NCBI RefSeq assembly: GCF_018139695.1
Contig: NZ_JAGSOG010000058.1
Coordinates: 1-37,240 of the forward strand
Direction of reading: 5' to 3'
DNA: 37,240 nt
Origin: Actinospica durhamensis
GTDB lineage: Bacteria > Actinomycetota > Actinomycetes > Streptomycetales > Catenulisporaceae
Shown: piece by piece, positions 16,181 to 24,431 of the stretch
Layout of the letters: each line of letters starts with the position of its first letter
How positions within the stretch are numbered: position 1 is the stretch's first letter
Program-made: the position numbers and the translations under genes
The notes under the pieces: model-generated
The model's input: only the letters and a program-made list of their open reading frames with translations
Told to the model about the DNA's origin: nothing
Databases searched by the model: none

Positions 16181-16503
16181 GCCCCACATCACGCGGCATC
16201 TGCCAAGGCGTCGGCCACCAGCACCGGCGGGCCCCGCCATCAGGACCGTGCGGCGGTACGCGCATGCCCGGGCCCGGTGCGGGCACGGGGGACGCACGAC
16301 ACGACACGACGTGACACGACCCCCGACAGCCCGGCATGTCGTCGGCCCCTGGCGGGCACCCCCGCGGGTACCGTGGAGGACGCCCGCGACGCTCCGGCCC
16401 CTGACGAGGGCCGCACCCGCGCGCCGCCCCGCCCGCGGGAGGAGACGACGCGGCGCGCTCGAGTGGACGGCCGGCCGACAACCGCTGAGCGGAGAAGACA
16501 TCC
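16181..16503. other. Intergenic region upstream of kimA
   Basis: Contains a GC-rich hairpin (GCCCG ... CGGGC, about 16266-16284) that may terminate the regulator transcript, and a run of ACGAC-type repeats at about 16295-16320. I looked for the ydaO/yuaA c-di-AMP riboswitch that often precedes kimA and did not find its conserved blocks. GGAGA 8 nt before 16504 is the ribosome binding site for the next gene. Confidence 0.5.
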
Positions 16504-18321
16504 ATGGGTTTTTCTACGGCTCCGCGGAAGGTGGCGCCCCGGGTGCCGCTGCGGCACGGTGAGGGCCGCAAGGACCATCTGACCAGTTTCGGCGGGCTGG
16601 CCGCCCTCTCGCTCGACGCGCTCAGCTCGGTGGCCTACGGCCCCGAGGCCATGCTGCTGGTCTTGGCCGCCGCCGGTTCCTCCGCGCTGCACCTGTCGCT
16701 GCCGATCGCCGTGGCCATCGCCGCCCTGCTGGCCGTGCTCGTGTTCTCCTACTGCCAGGTCATCGCGGTGCATCCGGACGGCGGCGGCGCCTACGCGGTC
16801 GGCAAGCAGGACCTCGGGGCCACCGTCAGCCTGCTGGCCGGGGCGAGCCTGGTGGTGGACTACGTGCTCACCGTCGCGGTCAGCCTCGCGGCCGGCGCGG
16901 CGAGCCTGGCCTCCGCGTTCCCGGTACTGGCGCCGCACCTGCTCGAGGTCTGCCTGGCCGGACTGATCCTGCTCACCGTCGTGAACCTGTGGGGCATCGC
17001 CGAGAGCGCCCGGATCCTGATGCTCCCGATGGTGGTGTTCGTCTGCGCGATCCTCGGCGTCATCGTGGTCGGGATCGTACGCTCGCACCCGGCCGCCGTG
17101 GTCGGCACCGCCGCGCCGATGCCGGTCAGCGAGACCGTGGGCGTGCTGCTGATCCTCAAGGCCTTCGCGGCCGGCTGCTCGGCGCTGACCGGCGTCGAGG
17201 CGATCGCCAACGGCGTCCCGTCCTTCCGCGAGCCAAGGGCCAAGCTGGCCCAGCGCACCGAACTGATGCTCGGCGCGCTGCTCGGCCCGATGCTGGTCGG
17301 CCTCGCGGTGGTGGTCGTGCACCAGCACATCGCGCCGCGCACCGGCGTGACCGTGCTCGCCCAGGCCACCGCGGGCGCGTTCGGCGGCGGGTGGGCGTAT
17401 TCCGCCACGAACATCGTCGTCGCCCTCGTCCTCGCCCTGGCCGCGAACACCAGCTTCGGCGGCCTGCCGGTCCTGATGAGCCTGCTGGCCAAGGACCACC
17501 GGCTGCCGCACCTGTTCGCCCTGCGCGCGGAGCGGCCGGTCTACCGCTTCGGCGTCGTCGTGCTCGCCTCGCTGGCCGCGATCCTGCTGATCGCCGTGGA
17601 CGCCGCGACCGACCGGCTCATCCCACTGTACGCGATCGGCGTGTTCATCGGCTTCACCATCAGCCAGGCCGGCCTGCTGCGGCACTGGTACCGGCAGCGG
17701 CCGAGCAGCTGGCTGCCGCGCGCCGTGCTCAACGGCACTGGCGCGGTGCTGACCGCGACCGCCGCGCTGGTGTTCGTCGGCACGAAGTTCACCGAGGGGG
17801 CGTGGCTCGTGGTCATCGCGGTGCCCGCGCTGATGCTGCTGTTCTCGCGGGTGCAGAGCTACTACCGGGTCGTCGGGAACGAACTGGGCCTCGGCACCAC
17901 CCCGGACCGGCCGAACGGGGGGCGGAGCCTGGTGATCGTGCCGGTCGGCCAGATCAGCAGGCTGACCGAGTACGCGCTGACGGCCGCGCTCTCCTTCGGC
18001 GACGAGGTCGTGGCGGTCAGCATCCACCTCGACCCCGAGTACAGCGAACGCTTCCGCGCCGCGTGGGAGGAGTGGAACCCGGGCGTGCGCCTGGAGGTCG
18101 TGGAGAGCCCGCACCGCTCGCTCATCCACCCGATCCTCGACTACGTCCGGCAGGCCCAGTGCGACGGGCGGCAGATCGCGGTGCTGATTCCCGAGGTCGA
18201 GCCGCGCCGCCGGCGCTACCGGATCCTGCAGAACCAGCGCGGGCTGCTGCTCGCCACGGTGCTCCGGGCCCGCACCGACGTCCTCGTGTGCACCCTGCCG
18301 TACCGGCTCACCAGCCGCTGA
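16504..18321 (+). CDS. kimA: KimA-type high-affinity potassium importer (APC superfamily)
   Basis: 605 residues, close to Bacillus subtilis KimA (607). Matching stretches include LAALSLDALSSVAYGPEAML, HPDGGGAYAVGKQDLG, CSALTGVEAIANGVPSFREP and LALAANTSFGGLPVLMSLLA. About 12 transmembrane helices (residues 30-455) are followed by a cytoplasmic domain of about 150 residues (SLVIVPVGQISRLTEYALTA ... RILQNQRGLLLATVLRARTD) resembling the universal-stress-like domain that dimerises KimA and binds c-di-AMP. Expected to import K+ with protons and to be inhibited by c-di-AMP. It is monocistronic, convergent with the next gene (5-bp gap). Assignment to KimA rests on recalled sequence similarity along the whole length. 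Confidence 0.85.
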   Translation: MGFSTAPRKVAPRVPLRHGEGRKDHLTSFGGLAALSLDALSSVAYGPEAMLLVLAAAGSSALHLSLPIAVAIAALLAVLVFSYCQVIAVHPDGGGAYAVGKQDLGATVSLLAGASLVVDYVLTVAVSLAAGAASLASAFPVLAPHLLEVCLAGLILLTVVNLWGIAESARILMLPMVVFVCAILGVIVVGIVRSHPAAVVGTAAPMPVSETVGVLLILKAFAAGCSALTGVEAIANGVPSFREPRAKLAQRTELMLGALLGPMLVGLAVVVVHQHIAPRTGVTVLAQATAGAFGGGWAYSATNIVVALVLALAANTSFGGLPVLMSLLAKDHRLPHLFALRAERPVYRFGVVVLASLAAILLIAVDAATDRLIPLYAIGVFIGFTISQAGLLRHWYRQRPSSWLPRAVLNGTGAVLTATAALVFVGTKFTEGAWLVVIAVPALMLLFSRVQSYYRVVGNELGLGTTPDRPNGGRSLVIVPVGQISRLTEYALTAALSFGDEVVAVSIHLDPEYSERFRAAWEEWNPGVRLEVVESPHRSLIHPILDYVRQAQCDGRQIAVLIPEVEPRRRRYRILQNQRGLLLATVLRARTDVLVCTLPYRLTSR

Positions 18322-18326
18322 CCAGG

Positions 18327-19052
18327 TCAGTTCCCGGTGAGCACCAGGCCGCCGTCGACGGTGAGCACGGTGCCGGTGACGAACTGGTTCTCCATCAGAT
18401 ACAGGTGGGCCGCGGCGATCTGCCCCGGCTCGCCGACGGCTCCGGTCAGGGCGCGCTTGGCGAAGTTGCCGAGCACGGCCGCGCGCTGGGGTTCGGGGAT
18501 GGCGTCCCACAGCGGGGTGCGCACGGCGCCGGCGCGGACCGCGTTGACGCGGACGGGCGCGAGGTCGACGGCCAGGCCGAGTACGAGGCCCTCGGTGGCG
18601 GCGGTGCCGGCCGAGGCGAGGGGGGCACCGGGGATCGGACGGACGCTCGCCGTGCCCGAGGTGAGGGTGATCGAGCCGCCCGGGCGGATGCGCGGGGACG
18701 CGTGCTTGGCCACGGCGACGGCTCCCCACAGCCGCACCTCGAAGCCGCGGCGGGCCTCGGCGAGCGGGAGGTCCTTGAGCGCGCGGCGATCGGCCTGGTC
18801 CCCCGCGGTGAACACCACGTGGTCGAGTTCGCCGATGTCGGCGAACAGGTCGGCCACGGCCGCCTCGTCGCGCACGTCGAGCACGACGCCGTCGCAGTTG
18901 TCCGGGAGTCCGGCGCGCGCGGCCTCGACCCGCTCCCTGCTGCTGGAGGCGATGGTGACGACGGCGCCGGCTTCGGCGGCCGCCTGGGCCGTGGCCAGCC
19001 CCATGCCGGAACTGCCGCCGATGACGACGATGCGCTGATCGGTCAGTGCCAT
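18327..19052 (-). CDS. Atypical short-chain dehydrogenase/reductase lacking the YxxxK pair
   Basis: 241 residues. The Rossmann nucleotide-binding motif is intact (VVIGGSSGMGLATAQAAAEA), as are DVRD and the SDR C-terminus (NQFVTGTVLTVDGGLVLTG). At the active site the Ser is present (TLTSGTASVRPIPG), but the segment normally reading Y-x-x-x-K reads LASAGTAATEGLV, so the catalytic Tyr and Lys are both gone. It belongs to a divergent SDR group common in actinobacteria; it may bind NAD(P)(H) as a sensor or use other residues. AGGAGG precedes the ATG at 19052. It is divergent from a TetR-type regulator, with paired palindromes between, so it is probably that regulator's target. Confidence 0.85.
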   Translation of the reverse strand: MALTDQRIVVIGGSSGMGLATAQAAAEAGAVVTIASSSRERVEAARAGLPDNCDGVVLDVRDEAAVADLFADIGELDHVVFTAGDQADRRALKDLPLAEARRGFEVRLWGAVAVAKHASPRIRPGGSITLTSGTASVRPIPGAPLASAGTAATEGLVLGLAVDLAPVRVNAVRAGAVRTPLWDAIPEPQRAAVLGNFAKRALTGAVGEPGQIAAAHLYLMENQFVTGTVLTVDGGLVLTGN

Positions 19053-19076
19053 GATGCTCCTCCTGGATTCGCGAAC

Positions 19077-19097
19077 TGATGACTCATTGAGACATCA
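19077..19097. promoter_or_regulatory. Palindromic operator, copy 1 (SDR-proximal)
   Basis: 21-bp dyad TGATG-A-CTCA-T-TGAG-A-CATCA, perfect in its paired positions. Located 25 bp upstream of the SDR start codon. Probably bound by the adjacent TetR-type regulator. Confidence 0.8.
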
Positions 19098-19113
19098 GAT
19101 GCACTGTAGCACT

Positions 19114-19134
19114 CGATGTCTCAATGAGCCATCA
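19114..19134. promoter_or_regulatory. Palindromic operator, copy 2 (TetR-proximal)
   Basis: 21-bp dyad CGATG-T-CTCA-A-TGAG-C-CATCA, a second copy of the same motif 37 bp from the first (centre to centre) and 16 bp before the TetR start. Placement suggests autoregulation and control of both divergent promoters. Confidence 0.8.
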
Positions 19135-19150
19135 CTGCTAGACTCCCGGC

Positions 19151-19720
19151 ATGCCGCGTTGGGAACAGGGAGCAGAGGATCGGCTGCGCGCGGCCGCGCT
19201 CGAGCTGTTCCTGGCGAACGGGTACGAGAACGTCACGGTCGCGCAGATCACCGAGCGCGCCGGGCTGGCGCGCCGCACTTTCTCCCGCTACTTCGCCGAC
19301 AAGCGCGACGTGCTCTTCGCCGGTTCCGAGCAGCTTCCGGGCGCGTTCGCCGAGGCCGTGCGGAAGGCCGACGCCGCGCTCACGCCACTCGAGGCCTTAC
19401 TCGGCGCCCTCGAACGGGTCGGCGACGCGCTGGCCGAGCGGGTCGCTCCGCTCGCGGCGCAGCGTCAGGCGATCATCGACGCGAGCCCCGAACTGCAGGA
19501 ACGCAGCCGCACCAAGTTCGGTGACGTCTCCGACGCCCTGGACGCGGCGTTGCGCCGGCGCGGGGCCGCACCCTCGACGGCGGGCATGCTCGCGGACGTC
19601 GGCGTGGCGATCTTCCGGACCGCGTTCCGGCGCTGGGTCGAGCAGCCGGACGCCGCCGCGCTCTCGGCCCGGGTGCGCGAGGCCGCCGCGGAACTCGGCC
19701 ACGCGCTCGACCGCCGCTGA
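19151..19720 (+). CDS. TetR-family transcriptional regulator
   Basis: 189 residues. The N-terminal TetR helix-turn-helix is clear: RLRAAALELFLANGYENVTV, AQITERAGLARRTFSRYFAD, KRDVLF. The C-terminal ligand domain (residues 60-189) is helical, ending in WVEQPDAAALSARVREAAAE, similar to the streptomycete TetR group with a C-terminal MftR-like domain. The ATG at 19151 has no Shine-Dalgarno; a TAGACT hexamer about 7 nt upstream could be a -10 element of a leaderless transcript. It likely represses the divergent SDR and itself via the two 21-bp palindromes. Confidence 0.9.
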   Translation: MPRWEQGAEDRLRAAALELFLANGYENVTVAQITERAGLARRTFSRYFADKRDVLFAGSEQLPGAFAEAVRKADAALTPLEALLGALERVGDALAERVAPLAAQRQAIIDASPELQERSRTKFGDVSDALDAALRRRGAAPSTAGMLADVGVAIFRTAFRRWVEQPDAAALSARVREAAAELGHALDRR

Positions 19721-19808
19721 GGCCGGTCACCGAGGACCGCGGCCGGCACACTGCCGACACGCCGCCGCGCGGCGCAATCGGGGCCCGGCGGGGCGGCCGG
19801 ATGCGATC

Positions 19809-20459
19809 GTGGCGGGTGTGTCATCGGCTCAGGATCCACCGGGCCTGGGCGAGCACGAGCAGCGGCCGGACCGGCTGATCGCGTTGTCCGACGGCATCTT
19901 CGCGATCGCGATGACGCTGCTCGTACTGGACGTCTCGGTGCCCGACGGGCTCGACCGGGCCGGCTTCGCGCGCTCGCTGCGCCAGGCCTGGCCGCATCTC
20001 GGCGCGTACGCGCTGAGCTTCGCCATCATCGCCGCCGTCTGGCGCGACCACCGCCGCATCTTCCATCTCGTGCGCCGGGCCGACGCCCGGGTGACCCGGC
20101 TGAACCTGGTGCTGCTGGGCGTCGCGGCGCTGCTGCCGTTCCCGACCGCGCTGCTGGCCGACTACGGCGGCAGCGAGCCGGTGGCCGTCACCCTCTACGC
20201 GGCCACCGTCGCCGCCATCAATCTGCTGCTTCTTGTGCTGTTCCTGACCGTCCGGCGGGACGAGAAGCTGCGCTCGCGTCCGGTGGAGGGCAGGGCCGCG
20301 CAGGGCACGATCGCCGACTTCGCCGCCACCGTGCTGATCGCCGCCGCCAGTATCGCGATCGCCTTCGCCGTCTCCGCCGAGGCCGGGCTGCTGACCTGGC
20401 TGGCCGCGCTCCCGGCCGGGGTGGCGGCCAAGGTCTGGCAACGCCGCGGCCGCCGCTGA
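19809..20459 (+). CDS. TMEM175-family (DUF1211) potassium-channel-like membrane protein
   Basis: 216 residues from GTG 19809 (GTG 19818 is an alternative). The family signature R-x-x-x-[FL]-S-D-G appears as RLIALSDGIFAIAMTLLVLD, followed by about five further helices (SFAIIAAVWRDHRRIFHLVR, LVLLGVAALLPFPTALLADY, LYAATVAAINLLLLVLFLTV, and a pair at the C-terminus). Bacterial members have a single repeat and assemble as tetrameric K+ channels. No regulator is attached. It ends 4 bp from the convergent MFS gene. Confidence 0.85.
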   Translation: MAGVSSAQDPPGLGEHEQRPDRLIALSDGIFAIAMTLLVLDVSVPDGLDRAGFARSLRQAWPHLGAYALSFAIIAAVWRDHRRIFHLVRRADARVTRLNLVLLGVAALLPFPTALLADYGGSEPVAVTLYAATVAAINLLLLVLFLTVRRDEKLRSRPVEGRAAQGTIADFAATVLIAAASIAIAFAVSAEAGLLTWLAALPAGVAAKVWQRRGRR

Positions 20460-20463
20460 CCGG

Positions 20464-21792
20464 TCACCGAGACCGGTCGGCGGCTTCGGCTTCGGCTTCG
20501 GCTTCGACTACTGCTCCGCCGGACCCGCGCTCGGCTATGCGGGCCCTGCGGAAGGCGGGGCTCAGCAGGGTGAGCAGGGCGGCGGCCTCGATCACCGCGC
20601 AGGCCGCGTAGGTGGCGTGCACGCCGACCGCCGCCGCGGCGAATCCGGTGCCCAGCATGGCCAGCGGCACGGTGCCGAGGCTGATCAGGGTCTGGAACGA
20701 GGAGACGCGGCCGCGCAGCGCGTCCGGGGTCTCGGTCTGGATCAGTACGGTGCCCAGGACGTTCGACGGGCCGCCGAACAGACCGACCAGGGCGGTGGCC
20801 GCGACCGCGGCCGGCAGGTCGGTGGCGCGGGCGTCGGCGTAGAGGGAGGCGCCTATCAACGCGGCGGACACGGCGATCCAGGTGCCGATGTGGCTGCGGA
20901 TCCTGAGCCGGTTCGTCAGTATCGCGCCGGCCACCGCGCCGAGCCCGAAGCCGGTGAGCATGAGCCCGATCCCGTGCGCGCCCCAGCCGTGCGCCTTCGA
21001 GAGCACCGCGAGCCCGATGTTCATCGGCCCGATGAAGCCGAGCTCCATCAGCAGGACGGCCGCGGACAGCGGGCCGAGCACGGGGTGGCGGAACAGGAAC
21101 GAGAATCCGGCCCGGAACTCGCGCACGTAGTCGCGCCGACCGCTCCCGGCCGCCGCGCTCGCCGCGAGCGGGGCCGGGCGCACGAAGTAGAGCGTGGCGA
21201 CGGAGACCGCGAAGGTCCCCGCGTCCACGAGCAGTCCCAGCGGCAGACCGCCGAAGGCCACCGCGAGGCCGCCGAGCGGGCCGCCGAGCGAGAGCGCCAG
21301 CCGCCCGGTCACGGTGTTCAGCATCGCCCCGCCGGCGTACTGCTCGGGCCGCAACAGCCGCGGCTGCATCGAGCCGGCCGCGGGTTGGAAGACGGCGTTG
21401 ACCGTACCGAAGACGAGCGCGAGCACGGCGAGCAGCGCGATGCCGGGGTGCAGCAGCGCGATTCCGGCGGCGGCCAGCGTCACGAGCGTACGCAGCAGGT
21501 CGCTGCCGAGCATCAGCCGGCGCACGTCGTGCCGGTCCACGATGACGCCGCCGAGCAGCGTGAACGCGATCGTGGGCAGCGAGGAGAGGATCATCAGCAC
21601 ACTGGCCGTGGCGGCCGACGCGTCCTGCACGGCGGTCCAGGACATCGCGACGTACCAGACCATGTTGCCGAGCTGGGAGACGGACTGCCCGGCGAGGTAG
21701 CAGACGAACTGCGGCTCGCGCACGGCCGGGCGGATCCGAGGGGCGGTGTCGATGGGTGCCGCGAGCGCGGGCACGGTGGTCGCGGCCGTCAC
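20464..21792 (-). CDS. MFS transporter (MFS_3/EntS-like drug exporter)
   Basis: 442 residues from the GTG at 21792, which overlaps the ArsR stop (GTGA). About 12 membrane helices; the first loop has the MFS motif A variant (GGVIVDRHDVRRLMLGSDLL), and GRVSSFQTLISLGTVPLAML lies in the second half, typical of MFS_3 exporters with broad drug or siderophore specificity. The C-terminus is an EAEAEAEAEA tail encoded by a (GGCTTC)4 hexanucleotide repeat at 20482-20505. Co-transcribed with and presumably controlled by the ArsR-type regulator. Confidence 0.88.
   Translation of the reverse strand: MTAATTVPALAAPIDTAPRIRPAVREPQFVCYLAGQSVSQLGNMVWYVAMSWTAVQDASAATASVLMILSSLPTIAFTLLGGVIVDRHDVRRLMLGSDLLRTLVTLAAAGIALLHPGIALLAVLALVFGTVNAVFQPAAGSMQPRLLRPEQYAGGAMLNTVTGRLALSLGGPLGGLAVAFGGLPLGLLVDAGTFAVSVATLYFVRPAPLAASAAAGSGRRDYVREFRAGFSFLFRHPVLGPLSAAVLLMELGFIGPMNIGLAVLSKAHGWGAHGIGLMLTGFGLGAVAGAILTNRLRIRSHIGTWIAVSAALIGASLYADARATDLPAAVAATALVGLFGGPSNVLGTVLIQTETPDALRGRVSSFQTLISLGTVPLAMLGTGFAAAAVGVHATYAACAVIEAAALLTLLSPAFRRARIAERGSGGAVVEAEAEAEAADRSR
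20482..20505. repeat. Hexanucleotide repeat (GGCTTC)4 at the 3' end of the MFS gene
   Basis: Four perfect copies encode an alternating Glu-Ala tail on the minus strand. In-frame unit, so slippage alters only tail length. Confidence 0.85.
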
Positions 21793-22379
21793 GACTGCTC
21801 CGGGAACGCGTGGTAGAACAGGAAGACGTGCTCGCGGCCGTCCTGTGGCCGTTCCTCGGGCCTGAGCTTCGGATCCACCCGGCCCACCTCGGCCCAGCGC
21901 CACAGCACCTCGCCCAGCTCTCGGGACAGGGCACTGAGTTCCTCGGGGGTCAGCCGCATCCCGGACGTGCCGGCCGTGGCGGCGTCCAGCCACTCGCGCG
22001 ACCAGGCCGGCCTGACCGAGTGGTAGGCGCGCAGCCGCTCGAACGACTCCTCGATCTGCAGCCGCTCCGCGGTCTCGGCCACCGCCCGCCCGGCCGGGTC
22101 CTCGAAGTCGGTGCTGGACCAGCCGTAGGACCCGGTCGCCGCCCGCCACCAGTGCTCCCGCCGGTCCCTGGCCAGCTCCGGTGCCTCCTCGATGAAGCCC
22201 CGCTTGGCCAGCTCGCGCAGGTGGTAGCTGATCTGGCCGGGATCCGCGCCGGCCCGCTCGGCGAGCGAGGTGACCATGGCCGGCCCCTGCTCGCGCAGCA
22301 GCCGGAAGATCCGGCGGCGCAACGGATGGGTCAGTGCCTTGAGCACGTCCGGGTCTGTCAGCCTTCTGGGTTCCGTCAT
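21789..22379 (-). CDS. ArsR-type winged-helix regulator
   Basis: 196 residues from the ATG at 22379 (the frame extends upstream through the palindrome, which is not coding). N-terminal winged helix: LKALTHPLRRRIFRLLREQG, MVTSLAERAGADPGQISYHL, RELAKRGFIEEA. The C-terminal part (residues 90-190, WSREWLDAATAGTSGMRLTP, EELSALSRELGEVL) is the helical domain of the ArsR/HTH_20 group that controls exporters in streptomycetes. No metal-binding Cys motif is seen. It overlaps the MFS gene by 4 bp. Confidence 0.88.
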   Translation of the reverse strand: MTEPRRLTDPDVLKALTHPLRRRIFRLLREQGPAMVTSLAERAGADPGQISYHLRELAKRGFIEEAPELARDRREHWWRAATGSYGWSSTDFEDPAGRAVAETAERLQIEESFERLRAYHSVRPAWSREWLDAATAGTSGMRLTPEELSALSRELGEVLWRWAEVGRVDPKLRPEERPQDGREHVFLFYHAFPEQS

Positions 22380-22395
22380 GGGGCCCACGCTAGAC

Positions 22396-22427
22396 GCAGT
22401 AGAAAAATTGCGCAAGGTTTCTACTGC
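22396..22427. promoter_or_regulatory. 32-bp palindromic operator upstream of ArsR-MFS operon
   Basis: Perfect 10-bp arms GCAGTAGAAA and TTTCTACTGC flank a centre containing TTGCGCAA. It begins 17 bp upstream of the ArsR start codon and is the most AT-rich spot nearby, so it probably overlaps the promoter and is bound by the ArsR-type protein. Confidence 0.75.
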
Positions 22428-22440
22428 AATTCTCGACAAG

Positions 22441-22474
22441 CCCGCCCCCTGCCGCGGGAACGGCAGGGGGCGGG
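22441..22474 (-). terminator. GC-rich terminator hairpin after the ABC operon
   Basis: A perfect 14-bp stem with arms CCCGCCCCCTGCCG and CGGCAGGGGGCGGG and a 6-nt loop, starting 17 bp beyond the permease stop on the minus strand. It lacks a U-tract, as is common in high-GC actinomycetes. Confidence 0.75.
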
Positions 22475-22490
22475 AGCGGACGCCGCGGGC

Positions 22491-23393
22491 TCAGCCCTTC
22501 ACGGCGCCGGTGAGGCCGCCGACGATCCGCTTCTGGAAGATCGAGAAGAAGATCAGTGCGGGCAGCATGGCGAGCGAGGTGAACGCGAGCACCTGGGCGG
22601 TGTTCGTGGAGTACTGCGAGGAGAACGCCTGCACGCCCAGCGGCAGGGTGTAGTTCTTCTGCGAGTTGAGGATGTAGAGCGGCAGCACGTAGTTGTTCCA
22701 GCTGCCGATGAACGCGAGGATGCCCACGGTCACCACGCCGGGCAGCGAGAGCGGCAGCACCATCCGGACGAAGAAGCCGAGCCGGCTCGTGCCGTCCAGC
22801 GCCGCGGCCTCCTCGATCTCCTTGGGGATGGCCCGCAGGAACGGCACCAGGATGATGACGGTGGTCGGCAGGCCGAAGGCGATCTGCGGGATGATGATGC
22901 CCAGCAGGTTGTCGATCAGGCCCAGGTCCTTGATGACGATGTACAGCGGGGTGATCGCGATGACCATCGGGAACATCAGGCCGGCCGCGAACAGAGTGTA
23001 CATCGCACCCTTGAGCCTGAAGTTGTATCGCGCGAGCACGAAGCTGACCATCATGCCGAGCACGACGATGCCGAGGGTGCTGGCGAGCCCGACCACGAGC
23101 GAGTTGACGAACTCGCCCCAGAACGTCACCGAGGTCAGCACGCTGGTGTAGTTGCTGATGACCCAGGGGTTCGGCAGCCCGGCCGGGCTCGTGGTGATCT
23201 GCGCGTTCGTACGGAACCCGCCGACCACGATGTAGAGCACCGGCGCGACGCAGACCGCGATGAACAGCAGCGCGATGAAGTAGGTGACCGGGTTGCCCCA
23301 CTCCTGCTTCGGCCGGTCGTGCCGATCGCGGCGGTCGCTGCGGCCGATGCGCGCCTTCGCCGGGCGTCGCGAGCCGGCGGTCGTCGCGCTCAT
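22491..23393 (-). CDS. Sugar ABC transporter permease (MalG/CUT1 type)
   Basis: 300 residues, six membrane helices after a basic N-terminus. The ATPase-docking EAA loop is EIEEAAALDGTSRLGFFVRM (about residue 195), followed by VLPLSLPG. C-terminal FQKRIVGGLTGAVKG is typical of MalG-like subunits. It forms the channel with the preceding permease and overlaps it by 4 bp (ATGA). The substrate is probably a sugar or oligosaccharide, from family membership. Confidence 0.92.
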   Translation of the reverse strand: MSATTAGSRRPAKARIGRSDRRDRHDRPKQEWGNPVTYFIALLFIAVCVAPVLYIVVGGFRTNAQITTSPAGLPNPWVISNYTSVLTSVTFWGEFVNSLVVGLASTLGIVVLGMMVSFVLARYNFRLKGAMYTLFAAGLMFPMVIAITPLYIVIKDLGLIDNLLGIIIPQIAFGLPTTVIILVPFLRAIPKEIEEAAALDGTSRLGFFVRMVLPLSLPGVVTVGILAFIGSWNNYVLPLYILNSQKNYTLPLGVQAFSSQYSTNTAQVLAFTSLAMLPALIFFSIFQKRIVGGLTGAVKG

Positions 23394-24421
23394 CGGATCT
23401 CTCCTTCGGTGACGGCGCCACGCAGGTCACGGCGCAGGACGAAGCGCTGGTAGATCAGCGCGACGACGAGCGAGATCAGGAACATCACGACCGCGACGGC
23501 GCTGCCGTAGCCGAAGTTCCCCGCGTCGCGGCCCTGGGCGACCATGTAGATCGCCATGGTCGAGGTGCCCGCGGTACCCGAGACGTACTGGCCCCAGATG
23601 ATGTAGACGAGGTCGAACAGCTGCAGCGAGCCGATGATCGAGAGGAATCCCCAGATCCGGATCGTCGGGCCGAGCAGCGGCAGCGTGATGCGGCGCTGGA
23701 TCTGCCAGTAGGTGGCTCCGTCGATCGCGGCGGCCTCGAACAGCTCGTCCGGGATCGACTGCAGGCCGGCCAGCATCAGGATCACCGCGAAGCCGATGTA
23801 CTTCCACGAGATGATGCCCATCAGCGTCCAGATGGCCAGCTTCGGGTCGGCCAGCCAGTCGTTCTGCAGGAAGCCGAGCCCGATGTGCCCGAGCAGGTCG
23901 TTGACGGCGCCGTTGGCCTGGAGCATCAGGCTCCAGCCGGTGCCGACGATGACCTCGGAGATGACGTAGGGCACGAAGATCAGCACGCGGATCACCGAGC
24001 GGCCGCGGATGCGCTGGTTGAGCAGCAGGGCCAGCACGATCGCGATCGGGCCCTGGATGACCAGGGAGAGCACGACGATCAGCAGGTTGTGCCAGAGCAC
24101 CTGCTGGAAGGCGGGGTCGGTGAAGATCAGCTTGTAGTTGTTCAGGCCGACCCAGTCGGTGGCCGGACCGTAGCCGTGCCACCGGTAGAAGCCGTAGTAA
24201 GCGGCCAGGACGACCGGGAAGATCACGAAGGCCAGGAACATGATGATCGCCGGTCCGGACAGGACCGCGATCTCGAGTCGCATTCTGACACGGCCACGGC
24301 CGCGGCGGCGCACTGACGCTCGCGGCGAAGCCGGGGGCGCGGACTTGGCCGCGCCCCCGGCTCTGGGCGTGCCCTGCGACTGGCGCGCGATCGCCGCGTC
24401 AGTACCCAGGGTGTCGCTCAT
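23390..24421 (-). CDS. Sugar ABC transporter permease (MalF/CUT1 type)
   Basis: 343 residues. A 45-residue Arg/Ala/Pro-rich cytoplasmic N-terminus precedes six membrane helices, the first being AVLSGPAIIMFLAFVIFPVV. The EAA loop reads ELFEAAAIDGATYWQIQRRI, followed by TLPLLGPTI. Partner of the MalG-type permease; starts 10 bp after the binding-protein stop. An upstream Shine-Dalgarno is weak, so it may depend on translational read-on from the binding-protein gene. Confidence 0.92.
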   Translation of the reverse strand: MSDTLGTDAAIARQSQGTPRAGGAAKSAPPASPRASVRRRGRGRVRMRLEIAVLSGPAIIMFLAFVIFPVVLAAYYGFYRWHGYGPATDWVGLNNYKLIFTDPAFQQVLWHNLLIVVLSLVIQGPIAIVLALLLNQRIRGRSVIRVLIFVPYVISEVIVGTGWSLMLQANGAVNDLLGHIGLGFLQNDWLADPKLAIWTLMGIISWKYIGFAVILMLAGLQSIPDELFEAAAIDGATYWQIQRRITLPLLGPTIRIWGFLSIIGSLQLFDLVYIIWGQYVSGTAGTSTMAIYMVAQGRDAGNFGYGSAVAVVMFLISLVVALIYQRFVLRRDLRGAVTEGEIR

Positions 24422-24431
24422 GTGTGCTTAC

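Noticed and set aside
16291-16320. ACGAC repeats as a CRISPR-like array
   Set aside because: Units are only about 5 bp with no spacers and no cas genes; simple low-complexity repeat.
16181-16503. Possible ydaO c-di-AMP riboswitch before kimA
   Set aside because: The conserved GGGGTGAATC-type and CCGAATCCG-type blocks could not be found on the plus strand; a covariance search would settle it.
16240-18729. 829-codon minus-strand frame opposite kimA
   Set aside because: Composition is typical of antisense frames (His/Gln/Arg/Gly repeats) and the plus strand matches KimA along its full length.
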